From contig JAFUGG010000019.1 in assembly GCA_017469525.1 (NCBI GenBank), forward strand, positions 1 through 34,516: DNA of 34,516 nt, given 5' to 3'. Every line of letters starts with the position of its first letter. Position 1 is the stretch's first letter. Positions 16,496-25,172 of the stretch are shown here, piece by piece. Made by a program: the position numbers and the translations under genes. The notes below the pieces were generated by a model. The model had not been told where the DNA came from. It saw only the letters and a list, made by a program, of their open reading frames with translations, and did no database searches. Origin of the DNA: Bacteroidaceae bacterium. Its GTDB lineage: Bacteria > Bacteroidota > Bacteroidia > Bacteroidales > Bacteroidaceae.

Positions 16496-17947
16496 ATGGA
16501 AAAGACAATCAAGGACCTCGCTCCTGAAGCGATTTGGAAGAACTTTTATCTCTTGACGCAGGTGCCGCGGCCGAGCGGACATCTTGAGAAGATTCAGCAG
16601 TTTCTGCTCGACTGGGCTAAGCAGCATGGCATCGAAGCCTTCAAGGACAATGCCGAGAACATCGTGATGCGCAAGCCTGCTACACCGGGCCGTGAAGGTG
16701 CTAAGTGTGCTGTGCTGCAGGCGCACATGGACATGGTGCCGCAGAAGGTTGACGAGAGCAACCACAACTTCGAGACGGACCCCATCGAGACGTACATCGA
16801 CGGCGACTGGGTGAAGGCAAAGGGTACGACACTTGGCAGTGACGACGGTATGGGCGTGGCTGCTATCATGGCGGTCATGGAGAGCACGGACATCAAACAC
16901 GGTCCGCTGGAAGCCCTCATCACGGCTGACGAGGAGACCTGCATGTACGGCGTGAACCATCTTTCTGCCGATACGTTGAAGGGCGACATCCTCCTGAACA
17001 TCGACAACGAGACAATGGGCGAGTTCGTCATCGGCTCGGCTGGCGGCGTCAACATCAACGCCACGATGCAGTACAAGGAGGTGGCTCCCGAGGATGGTGA
17101 CATTGCTGTGAAGGTGATGCTCAAAGGCTTGCGAGGTGGTCACAGTGGTCTGGAAATCAACGAAGGCCGCGGCAATGCCAACAAGCTGATGGCTCGCTTT
17201 GTGCGTCAGGCCATTGCCGACGACGAGGCGCGTCTCTGCTCTTGGCAGGGCGGCAACATGCGCAACGCCATTCCTCGTACGGCTGCCGTCGTCCTCTCCA
17301 TTCCCCAAGAGAATTTCGAAGACCTCTGCGAATTGGTCGGGTACTGTGAGCAGGTGTTCAAGGACGAGTTTCGTGGTGTGGAGGAAGGCATTTCGCTGAC
17401 GCTGGAGTCCGTACCGATGCCGGCCGGACAGGTGCCTCAGGAGATACAGGACAACCTGGTGGATGCCTTGATGGCTTGCCACGACGGCGTGCTGAGGAAC
17501 ATTCCAAGCATCCCCAGCGTAGTGGAGACGAGCTCGAACCTCGGCACCGTGGAGATAGGAGAAGGCAAGGCAAGCATCCTCATCCTTGCACGTTCCAGCA
17601 ACGAGACCATGATGGAGTACATCCAGGAGATGCAGGAATGCTGCTTCTCAATGGCAGGTATGAAGGTGGAGTACGGCGGTCAGTACGGTGCTTGGCAACC
17701 TAACTTCGACAGCCCCATCACGGCGAAGATGGTGGAGGTGTATCGTCGTCTGTTCGGAGAGGAAGCCAAGGTGCAGGTTTGTCATGCAGGCTTGGAGTGC
17801 AGCATCATTGGCGGTGTCTATCCCCAGATGGACCTCGTCAGCTTCGGCCCCACGCTTCGCAGTCCCCACACGCCTGACGAGCGTTGCAACATCCCCAGTG
17901 TAGCGAAGTTCTGGGACTTCCTCAAAGAACTCTTGGAAGCAATCTAA
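16496..17947 (+). CDS. pepD: Aminoacyl-histidine dipeptidase (M20 family)
   Basis: PepD is a cytoplasmic metallopeptidase that cleaves Xaa-His and other dipeptides, feeding amino acid turnover in this peptide-using lineage. The 483-residue length is normal. M20C zinc-site motifs are intact: LQAHMDMVPQK (H77, D79), LGSDDGMGVA (D116, D117) and ITADEETCMYG (D145, catalytic Glu E146, metal Glu E147), followed by GLRGGHSGLEIN in the dimerisation domain and CHAGLECSI near the end. It has its own promoter. ridA follows after 15 bp, so the two are probably cotranscribed. Confidence 0.96.
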   Translation: MEKTIKDLAPEAIWKNFYLLTQVPRPSGHLEKIQQFLLDWAKQHGIEAFKDNAENIVMRKPATPGREGAKCAVLQAHMDMVPQKVDESNHNFETDPIETYIDGDWVKAKGTTLGSDDGMGVAAIMAVMESTDIKHGPLEALITADEETCMYGVNHLSADTLKGDILLNIDNETMGEFVIGSAGGVNINATMQYKEVAPEDGDIAVKVMLKGLRGGHSGLEINEGRGNANKLMARFVRQAIADDEARLCSWQGGNMRNAIPRTAAVVLSIPQENFEDLCELVGYCEQVFKDEFRGVEEGISLTLESVPMPAGQVPQEIQDNLVDALMACHDGVLRNIPSIPSVVETSSNLGTVEIGEGKASILILARSSNETMMEYIQEMQECCFSMAGMKVEYGGQYGAWQPNFDSPITAKMVEVYRRLFGEEAKVQVCHAGLECSIIGGVYPQMDLVSFGPTLRSPHTPDERCNIPSVAKFWDFLKELLEAI

Positions 17948-17962
17948 CTTTAACGAAGAACG

Positions 17963-18340
17963 ATGAAAGCAATATCAACCAGCAAGGCACCGGCTGCAAT
18001 AGGGCCGTATAGTCAGGCAATAGAAGCAAACGGCTTTGTCTATGTAAGCGGGCAGCTGCCCATCGACCCAAGTACAGGTGCCTTTGTGGAAGGCGACATC
18101 AGAGAACAGACCCGCCAGTCGCTCACAAACATCCAGGCCATTCTTCGGGAAGCCGGCACAGACCTTACGCGTGTTGTTAAGACAACCGTGTTCCTGAGCA
18201 GCATAGCCAACTTCGCACAGATGAACGAAGTCTATGCCGAGTTCTTCATAGCGCCCTTCCCCGCCCGAAGTGCCGTGGCAGTACGCGACCTGCCTAAGGG
18301 AGCACTCGTGGAGATAGAAGTCGTTGCCGTCGAAAAGTAA
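17963..18340 (+). CDS. ridA: RidA family reactive enamine/imine deaminase
   Basis: RidA hydrolyses reactive 2-aminoacrylate and related enamines released by PLP enzymes, protecting the cytoplasm. At 125 residues it has the whole YjgF/RidA signature: SKAPAAIGPYSQAI, GFVYVSGQLPIDP, VVKTTVFLS, MNEVYAEFF, and FPARSAVAVRDLPKGALVEIE, with the conserved arginine at R102. It sits 15 bp after pepD and 28 bp before the GH18/macroglobulin gene, so all three may form one transcript. Amino acid catabolism would explain pairing with a peptidase, but not the link to the third gene. Confidence 0.95.
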   Translation: MKAISTSKAPAAIGPYSQAIEANGFVYVSGQLPIDPSTGAFVEGDIREQTRQSLTNIQAILREAGTDLTRVVKTTVFLSSIANFAQMNEVYAEFFIAPFPARSAVAVRDLPKGALVEIEVVAVEK

Positions 18341-18368
18341 TACTTGAAACCTGAACCCTCAAAAGAAG

Positions 18369-21300
18369 ATGAAGAAGTCTGTCTGCCTGCTTGTCTTGCT
18401 ATGTGCCTGGGCTTTTACTGGCGTCGCTAAGAAATCGGAATCCGTTGTAGTGGCTTACGTCACGTCGTGGTCAAGGGTAATGCCCGACCCGACGGTGATG
18501 ACGCACATCAACTACGCGTTCGGTCACGTCAACGAGCAGTTCAATGGCGTCCGCATCGACAATGAGCAGCGCCTGCGAAGCATTATTGCCCTGAAGAAGC
18601 AGCAGCCCAAACTGCGCGTCATGCTGAGCGTAGGAGGGTGGGGCAGCGGTCGTTTTAGCGAGATGGCCGCAAGCGAAGAGAACCGCACGGCCTTTGCCAG
18701 CGACTGCCGCCGCATCTGCGATGAGCTGGGGTTGGACGGCATCGACATCGACTGGGAATACCCCACGCAGAAGAGTGCCGGCATCAGTGCCTCGCCGCAG
18801 GACACCGAGAACTTCACGCTCCTGATGCGCGACCTCCGGAAAGCTTTGGGCCAGAAGCTCTGGCTCACCTTAGCGAGCGTGGGCAGTGCACAGTACATCG
18901 ACTTCCGCAGCTGCCAGCAGTACCTCGACATGGTCAACGTCATGGCCTACGACATGGGCAATGCGCCCAGGCACCACTCGGCGCTCTTCCGCTCGGAAAT
19001 CGTCGGATGGCTCAGCGCCTCTGATGCCGTCGAGGCTCATCGCAAGGCGGGTGTGCCCGACGAGAAGATTGTTCTGGGCATGCCCTTCTATGGCAGAGGC
19101 AAGAGCGGCGTGTATATGAAGGCCCGCTCCAACCCCTTCTTACAGGGAGATGGGTACATGCCCTCCCCCTACAAGGGGGAGCTGGAGGGGGTCCGGGAGG
19201 TGTGGGAGGGCACGTCGAAAGCATCGTTCCTGGCCGACAAGAATGGCGAGATGGTCATCGGCTTTGAGAGTCCGCGCTCCATCGCCATGAAGTGTGCCTA
19301 CCTCAAGGAGCAGGGATTGCGCGGCGCCATGTACTGGGAGTATGCCGACGACAATGACCGGGGCGACTTGCAGCGAGCCGTCTGGCAAGGCGTCATGCAG
19401 ACCGACAAGCAGCGCGTCAAGGCCAGTCAGAAGGCGGCACAGAGGTTGGCGGCCGTCCTGACAGACAATCAGAAGCGGGAAGACATTACGCCCGACAGCT
19501 TCTTCCACGACTGGCGCAACCTCAAGGCTGAGATGCTCGCCGAGAAAGACCCGACGGCTCAGGCCATCTATCGTGCCGCTATGGCTCATCTGCTTCCCCT
19601 GAACCAGTGGCGTTCGCAAGGCTATGGTAGGCAGACAAGCAGCCATCCCGACAGCATACAGGAGTGGGGCGTCCGGGAATACCGTGACCATTCAGCCCGT
19701 CTCTACAGCCAGGCTCTCCAAGATGTTGAGGCGCTCCATGCTGTTCGGCTTGCCGACACGAAGCCTCTGACGTTGCGGGGCAAGCACGATGCCGTGTTTG
19801 GCGGCGACCTACTCTACGTCGTTTGGCAGACCTGTCTGAGCGACCTTTCTCAGAATGAAAGGCGGAATCATCTTGTGCCCCGTTACGAGGACGTCATCAA
19901 CGTGTATCGCAGGCACGGACTTCGCGAGGCGACGCTGCTGCTCCGCATCGATTCGCTGGAGGAGAAAGGCAGTCAGAAGAATGAAGAACTCCTGTTGCGG
20001 CTTCGCGACGAATACATCGACTTGGACGCTTGTGCCGACGTCTATATGTTGCTCGCCGGCCTGCCCGATAAGACGAACCAGGAGAAGCAAGACCTCCTGG
20101 AAGAGGCTTTGCGGCGTTATCCCAAGAGTCGGCAGGCCGACGAGCTGAGGAACAGAATCGCCGAACTGCGGCATCCGCACCTCTCAGCCAGGTTCAATCA
20201 GATGTATTACCCTGACAGGAACTACGACATCCCGCTCAAGATAAAGAATATGAGGTCGGGGAGTCTCGCCTTGTACCGTTTGCCGAAGGGCTTTGAGTTC
20301 AGCGACGACGAAAAGGACGGCACGAAGGCTGAGCAGGTTCGCCGTGCCGGGACGCTCGTCGAGACCCTGTCCATCCCGATGCAGGGCGTGGAGGCCCTTG
20401 AGACAAAGAACGACACTTTACGTTGGCATTCACCCGGCTTCGGACATTACGCCTTTGTTCTCGACGGCACGACGCAGGAAAGGACCGACGGACATGCTCT
20501 CCAAGTCTGCCAGTTCTCCGTGTCGGCTCTCACCTTCATGTCCGTCGCTTTGCCCGAAGGCAAGGAGCGCGTGATGGTGACAGACGCGATGAGTGGCGAG
20601 CCTCAGCAGGGCGTCAAGGTCGGCTTCTACAAGAGAGACGGCCGCGACTATGCTTTGCTCGGGGAGGAAACGACCGATGGCCGTGGCATAGCAGAACTGC
20701 CTTATGACGGGAAGAGGAACTATTTGTACGTCGAGTTGTCGCGCGGCGAGGACAATGTCCACGAGAAGGAAAGCGTCGGATGGCGTTATTCGCAGGAAGG
20801 CGACGACAAGCTCTCGCACCATCTCAACATTTATACAGACCGCAGCATCTACCGTCCGGGGCAGACCGTCTATGTGGGCGGCTTCGCTTACACACGGAGT
20901 CACGACCAGGCGCCCCAAGCCGAGGCCGGCAGGGAACTCGCCCTCGCGCTCATTGACGCCAATGGTCAGGAGGTCCTGAACCACACCCTGAAGACCGACG
21001 AATATGGCTCCTTGCAGGACAGCCTGCTGCTTCCCGAGTCGGGACTGCCCGGTCATTACAGCCTTCGCGTCGGCGATGATTGGCACAGCATCCGTGTCGA
21101 AGAGTACCGACGTCCTACCTTCGAAGTCAAAATGGACGCGTCGCCAGCCATCCAGCTACCCGTCGATAGCATCACTTTGACAGGTCGCGCCGTGACTTAC
21201 AGCCAGTGGCCAGTGGCCGAGGCACGTGTCACGGGAACCTACCAATGGCAGCAGAGTTGGTGGTACAAGCGTTTTGCTCCAAGTGAACAGCACAGCATCG

Positions 21301-24300
21301 ACACCCTATATACCGATGAGGAAGGCCGCTTCAGCATCACCGTTCCCGTCTCGAAGGAACTGACCGAGGAGCAATTGCGCTGGGGACAAACGCTCCGGCT
21401 CAACGTCGATGTGCTCAGCGCGGAAGGCGAGACGCAGCAAGGCATCACACATCTGACGCTTTGCAGTACGCCGCTCCGCATCACGGCGAGTGTGCCGGAG
21501 CAGCAATGTCGAGAGAGCTTGAAGCCATGGCGCTTTGACCTTTATTCGAGCAACGACAAGGCTGTCGATGGCGACGTGCTTTGCATGCTCACACAGGACG
21601 GCAGGGAAGTGAAGAACTTCTACGTCCCGGCAGGCAAAGACACCATCCCCGACGTGCTCCGAACCCTGCCTTCCGGCCATTACGACCTCAGGGCAAAAGC
21701 CGAAGTCAAAGGCGACACGGCTTCGTTCAAATCAAGTTTCACCATCTTCTCCATCACCGATAAGCGTCTGCAAGGCAAGCACGACCTGTGGCTCTACACG
21801 CCGAGCGACGTGATGTCCGCAGAGAAGTCGGCCCGCTTCCAAGTGGGCACGACCCTTCCCAATGCATGGATCTATTGCCTCCTGACAGGCGAGAACGGCA
21901 TCGTCCGCGATACGATTCTGCATCTCTCGGGTGAGGCAACGCTGTTCGAGATACCTTACGAGGAGCGATTCCGCCATCATCTGGGTGTCACGCTGCTGTT
22001 GATGCACGACGGCGAACTGCGGCAGCAGACGGCAGACTTCAGGCTTGAACAGCCAGAGACAAAGCTCACGATGCGTTGGGACACGTTCCGCGACCACCTG
22101 CATCCCGGGCAGAAGGAGACGTGGCGGCTCACCTTGACGCGTCCAGATGGCAGTCCTGCCTCCGCAAACGTCATGGTTGGTATGTACGACATGTCGCTCG
22201 ATGCGTTGACTCCGTACAGCATGTCGGCCAATATCTACCGTGGTTGCGGCCGTAATGTCACGCTTTTTGCGAACAGTTTCGACAGGTTCGGCAGGACGCG
22301 CACCGCTTGGCTGGACATGCCGTTGCAGTATTTGTCCGTCGAAGGTTACGATTTCGCAAGGTGGAACGAAGAGCTGTTCCAAGGCGGAAGGCCTGTGTCG
22401 AGAGGCGGCAAGACGATGCGTTTGCGCGGTATAGGTGCAAACAGAGTGGAGGAAAGAGTCTTCGATATGGTGGAATCTCCGAGGATGGCAAAGGCAGCCG
22501 CCGTGGAGACGATGGCCTTCGCGTCTGCCGACCAAGCCCTGAATGACAGGATTGCCGGGCTTGACATCGTGGAGTCTTCGGACGACCTGAAGGTGACGGA
22601 AACCGAAGAGGCAGCGGAAGCAGAGGCGATGGACGATGCTTATGTCCGCTCGAACCTGTCCGAGCTCGCCTTCTTCTACCCGCAATTAAGGACTGACAAC
22701 AAGGGGCAGACGTCCATCGAGTTCACCCTTCCCGAAGGATTGACGTCGTGGCATCTGCATGGCCTTGCACATACCAAGGACATGATGACTGCCGAGTGGC
22801 AAGAAACTGTTGTGGCGAAGAAGGAACTCATGGCAGAGCTGACGTTGCCGCGCTTCTTGCGTAACGGCGATGAGGCAAGCCTGACGGCCAGCATCCGCAA
22901 TGCTTCCGAGCGCAGACAGAAAGGCGAGGCTGTGCTGGAAGTACGCAACGCAGAAACGCACAAAGTGCTGAAGAAGATGAAGGTCAGCTTCGACCTTGAG
23001 CCGGGCAAGGAGTCTGTCCACGAGATGTCCTTCAAGGCCTCGATGGAGCATCCTGTTCTTGCTGTCTCTTGGAAAGCAAGGGGAGGGGAGAGCAGCGACG
23101 GCGAGATGCGCTACCTGCCTGTGCTGTCGGATATGCAGAACGTGGCAGAAACCAGGACTTATCTGCTCAAAGGCGACACCACGCTCACGATGGATCTGTC
23201 GAAACTCTTTGCCGATGGCAATCCGAAAGCCACGGGCAAGACGCTCACCATAGAGCACGTGGCCGAACCCATCTACCTTGCCATGCAGGCATTGCCTTCG
23301 TTGACGGCTCCCGTCCGCAGTGATGTTCTCTCCGTTGCAACGGCCTATTATGGCGGAAGTGTTGCCTATCACATCGCCCATCGTTATCCGAAAGTGAAGG
23401 AAACGATCGATGCTTGGGCAAAGGAAGAGAACTCCCAGAGCTTGGAAAGCCCGCTTGTCAGGAACCAGCAACTGGTCGATATCCTGCTCAACGAGACGCC
23501 TTGGGTGGCTGAAGCTGAGCGGCAGAAGGCCAGCAGGCAGCGTTTGTCTTCGCTCTTCGCTGAGATGGAGCAGGAACAACGCCGTATGACGATGCTCTCG
23601 ACCTTGTCCGCCCGCCAGCACAGCGACGGCTCTTTCGGCTGGTTCCCCGGTATGAGCGGCAGCACATGGATGACCTCGGAGGTCGCCACGCTGCTGGTCA
23701 GGCTCGGAGCCATCAAGGATGGTTGGACCGTGCCCGAGGGTCAGATACTCGATGGGGCTATGTCTTTCCTTGAAAAGGAAATGCACAAGGAGGTCGAGAT
23801 GCTCAGGAAAGAGAAGAACCCCACATTGTCCCTCTCCGAACTCCGCTTCCTATATATATATATAATGTATAGGGAAAAGACCGGCGACGACGTCCAATAT
23901 CTCCTTTCCCTCCTGAAGAAGCAGGCCGAAAGCTTCGACAGGGAGGAGCGAGCCCTTGCAGCCATCGTGCTGAAGAGGGCAGGGGAGACCCAGAAGGCAC
24001 AGGCTCTTATGCCACGCATCCATGAGCTGCTTCGCCACGCCGATGGCATGTATCTGGCCTATCCCAGCGGTTCGTTCACGAGCATCGACCGCAAGGTGCA
24101 GACGCACGTCAATCTGATGGAGGCTGTGCAGACCGTGGAACCGAAGGAGACCGACCTGCTTGCAGGGATGGCCGAATGGCTTATCCAGCAGAAGCGGACG
24201 CAGGAATGGGAGCAGCCGGTGCAGTCGGCCGACGCCATTTATGCGTTGTTGCGGACCCCCCAACCCCCTTTAGGGGGAGCAACGTCCAAGTGGAATGGCT

Positions 24301-24932
24301 CAATCACCCTTGACAACAAATTGCTTCCCCTAAAGGCAGATGATGGTACACACTATGTCCGTGAGCGCATAGAACTCCCTCAGCAGGGAACAGGAAATAC
24401 TGTCAAGCTCCGCATCGAGCAGCAAGGCGGCGACAGCCATGTGGCTTGGGGCTCCGTCTTTGCGCAATATCAGCTGCCTGCCGAAGAGGTGGAGAACCAT
24501 CGCGAAGGTATGACCATCCGCCGCGAGCAACAGACACTCCCCAGCCCTCCCTTAAAGGGAGGGAGCACATCACAGGACTCTTCGCCCTTTAAGGGAGAGG
24601 TCGGGAGAGGGTCCATCCATGTGCGCTACACCATCACTGCTGACCGCGACTACGAATATGTCTGCCTGCGTGCGCCCCGTCCTGCTTCGGCCGAACCCGC
24701 CCGCCAGCTTTCCGGCTACCATTGGCAAGGCGGCTTGGGCTATTACCAAGCGATGCACGACGCCAGCACGGAGTATTTCATGGACCGTCTGCCACGCGGC
24801 ACCTACGTCATCGAAGAGGATTGGCTCGTGAGTAGAGACGGCAACTTCCTTTTGCCGCCAGCCCGTCTGACCTGCCTTTATGCACCTGAATTCCAGTCGC
24901 AGACGGCCGGCGAGAAGTTCAAAGTGAAGTGA
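18369..24932 (+). CDS. GH18 chitinase-like / alpha-2-macroglobulin-like fusion, secreted
   Basis: This 2187-residue exported protein joins two normally separate proteins. A signal peptide (1-20) precedes a GH18 domain (about 27-345) with SVGGWGSG, the intact catalytic LDGIDIDWEYP (D123, D126, D128, acid E130), NVMAYDMGN and GAMYWEYADDN. A helical, TPR-like region (about 350-605) leads into macroglobulin domains, including YTDRSIYRPGQTVYVGGFAY (about 822). The A2M core has FFYPQLRTDNKGQ and EGLTSWHLHGLAHTKD (about 1428-1470), and an alpha-toroid part has DGSFGWFPG (about 1752). The thioester CGEQ/CLEQ is absent, so covalent trapping is unlikely. There is no lipobox cysteine. Three repeat-derived segments lie in frame (262-276, 1962-1975, 2057-2085). 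GH18 substrate and macroglobulin target are unknown. Confidence 0.85.
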   Translation: MKKSVCLLVLLCAWAFTGVAKKSESVVVAYVTSWSRVMPDPTVMTHINYAFGHVNEQFNGVRIDNEQRLRSIIALKKQQPKLRVMLSVGGWGSGRFSEMAASEENRTAFASDCRRICDELGLDGIDIDWEYPTQKSAGISASPQDTENFTLLMRDLRKALGQKLWLTLASVGSAQYIDFRSCQQYLDMVNVMAYDMGNAPRHHSALFRSEIVGWLSASDAVEAHRKAGVPDEKIVLGMPFYGRGKSGVYMKARSNPFLQGDGYMPSPYKGELEGVREVWEGTSKASFLADKNGEMVIGFESPRSIAMKCAYLKEQGLRGAMYWEYADDNDRGDLQRAVWQGVMQTDKQRVKASQKAAQRLAAVLTDNQKREDITPDSFFHDWRNLKAEMLAEKDPTAQAIYRAAMAHLLPLNQWRSQGYGRQTSSHPDSIQEWGVREYRDHSARLYSQALQDVEALHAVRLADTKPLTLRGKHDAVFGGDLLYVVWQTCLSDLSQNERRNHLVPRYEDVINVYRRHGLREATLLLRIDSLEEKGSQKNEELLLRLRDEYIDLDACADVYMLLAGLPDKTNQEKQDLLEEALRRYPKSRQADELRNRIAELRHPHLSARFNQMYYPDRNYDIPLKIKNMRSGSLALYRLPKGFEFSDDEKDGTKAEQVRRAGTLVETLSIPMQGVEALETKNDTLRWHSPGFGHYAFVLDGTTQERTDGHALQVCQFSVSALTFMSVALPEGKERVMVTDAMSGEPQQGVKVGFYKRDGRDYALLGEETTDGRGIAELPYDGKRNYLYVELSRGEDNVHEKESVGWRYSQEGDDKLSHHLNIYTDRSIYRPGQTVYVGGFAYTRSHDQAPQAEAGRELALALIDANGQEVLNHTLKTDEYGSLQDSLLLPESGLPGHYSLRVGDDWHSIRVEEYRRPTFEVKMDASPAIQLPVDSITLTGRAVTYSQWPVAEARVTGTYQWQQSWWYKRFAPSEQHSIDTLYTDEEGRFSITVPVSKELTEEQLRWGQTLRLNVDVLSAEGETQQGITHLTLCSTPLRITASVPEQQCRESLKPWRFDLYSSNDKAVDGDVLCMLTQDGREVKNFYVPAGKDTIPDVLRTLPSGHYDLRAKAEVKGDTASFKSSFTIFSITDKRLQGKHDLWLYTPSDVMSAEKSARFQVGTTLPNAWIYCLLTGENGIVRDTILHLSGEATLFEIPYEERFRHHLGVTLLLMHDGELRQQTADFRLEQPETKLTMRWDTFRDHLHPGQKETWRLTLTRPDGSPASANVMVGMYDMSLDALTPYSMSANIYRGCGRNVTLFANSFDRFGRTRTAWLDMPLQYLSVEGYDFARWNEELFQGGRPVSRGGKTMRLRGIGANRVEERVFDMVESPRMAKAAAVETMAFASADQALNDRIAGLDIVESSDDLKVTETEEAAEAEAMDDAYVRSNLSELAFFYPQLRTDNKGQTSIEFTLPEGLTSWHLHGLAHTKDMMTAEWQETVVAKKELMAELTLPRFLRNGDEASLTASIRNASERRQKGEAVLEVRNAETHKVLKKMKVSFDLEPGKESVHEMSFKASMEHPVLAVSWKARGGESSDGEMRYLPVLSDMQNVAETRTYLLKGDTTLTMDLSKLFADGNPKATGKTLTIEHVAEPIYLAMQALPSLTAPVRSDVLSVATAYYGGSVAYHIAHRYPKVKETIDAWAKEENSQSLESPLVRNQQLVDILLNETPWVAEAERQKASRQRLSSLFAEMEQEQRRMTMLSTLSARQHSDGSFGWFPGMSGSTWMTSEVATLLVRLGAIKDGWTVPEGQILDGAMSFLEKEMHKEVEMLRKEKNPTLSLSELRFLYIYIMYREKTGDDVQYLLSLLKKQAESFDREERALAAIVLKRAGETQKAQALMPRIHELLRHADGMYLAYPSGSFTSIDRKVQTHVNLMEAVQTVEPKETDLLAGMAEWLIQQKRTQEWEQPVQSADAIYALLRTPQPPLGGATSKWNGSITLDNKLLPLKADDGTHYVRERIELPQQGTGNTVKLRIEQQGGDSHVAWGSVFAQYQLPAEEVENHREGMTIRREQQTLPSPPLKGGSTSQDSSPFKGEVGRGSIHVRYTITADRDYEYVCLRAPRPASAEPARQLSGYHWQGGLGYYQAMHDASTEYFMDRLPRGTYVIEEDWLVSRDGNFLLPPARLTCLYAPEFQSQTAGEKFKVK
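19163..19193. repeat. Palindromic element in frame in the GH18 domain
   Basis: The sequence ctccccctacaaggggga followed by a G-rich arm belongs to the same family as 9408-9433. It is read in frame as PSPYKGELEGVR (residues 265-276) in a loop of the GH18 domain, just before EVWEGTSKASF. Confidence 0.75.
24254..24279. repeat. Palindromic element in frame in the macroglobulin part
   Basis: This 26-bp element equals the reverse complement of 9408-9433 at 24 of 26 positions. It is translated in frame as RTPQPPLGGA near residue 1965, in an otherwise conserved C-terminal region. Confidence 0.85.
24537..24611. repeat. Pair of inverted palindromic elements in frame
   Basis: Two 27-bp copies (24537-24563 and 24585-24611) with cores cccttaaaggg and ccctttaaggg face each other around 21 bp. 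They encode LPSPPLKGGST...SPFKGEVGRG (residues 2057 to about 2082). This is the paired form of the element seen singly at 9408, 19163, 24254 and 31723. Confidence 0.85.
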
Positions 24933-24957
24933 CCCGTTCCACACATACTAATGCATC

Positions 24958-25067
24958 GGCCAATGCAATAGCATACTTTGGCCGATGCAATAGCATGCGT
25001 TGGCCAATGAAATAGTATACTTTGGCCGATGCAATAGCATGCGTTGGCCGATGCAATAGCATGCGTC
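24958..25067. repeat. 22-bp tandem array, 5 units
   Basis: Units start at 24958, 24980, 25002, 25024 and 25046, with no spacer. Units 2 and 4 are identical and unit 5 differs by one base. Units 1 and 3 end in atacttt rather than atgcgtt. All contain ggcc and aatag. In reverse complement the family resembles the units at 8480-8547. The array lies between the macroglobulin stop and the promoter at 25104. Confidence 0.95.
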
Positions 25068-25103
25068 GTTTCCTGAAGACGTTGTATTTTTTTGCTGAAA
25101 TCC

Positions 25104-25134
25104 TTGCAGATTATGGCAAATAACGCTAACTTTG
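25104..25134 (+). promoter_or_regulatory. Promoter of the 1834-residue surface protein
   Basis: TTGC (25104-25107), a 19-bp spacer and TAACTTTG (25127-25134) form a Bacteroidetes promoter. It lies downstream of an in-frame ATG at 25092, which decides in favour of the start at 25173. Confidence 0.75.
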
Positions 25135-25172
25135 TCCCCAGATATCCCATTTTCAATCACAATTTTATCACT

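Noticed and set aside
18369..18440. Lipoprotein signal on the GH18/macroglobulin protein
   Set aside because: The cysteines at the N terminus are within the hydrophobic core, and the bases before them do not form a lipobox.
23270..23400. Macroglobulin thioester site
   Set aside because: The expected CGEQ or CLEQ motif is not present; the region reads LTAPVRSDVLSVATAYYGG.
22686..23786. Long minus-strand frame inside the GH18/macroglobulin gene, and similar long frames at 13765-15006 (+), 24948-25847 (-), 27696-28745 (-) and 6418-7338 (-)
   Set aside because: These are antisense to well-supported genes. Their length follows from GC-rich third positions, and they show no recognisable domains.
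24958..25067. CRISPR array
   Set aside because: Units are 22 bp, contiguous and without spacers, and no cas gene is in the window. The same holds for the other four arrays.
25092..25172. Upstream in-frame start for the large surface protein
   Set aside because: The promoter -7 element (25127-25134) lies within this stretch, and a normal signal peptide begins at 25173.
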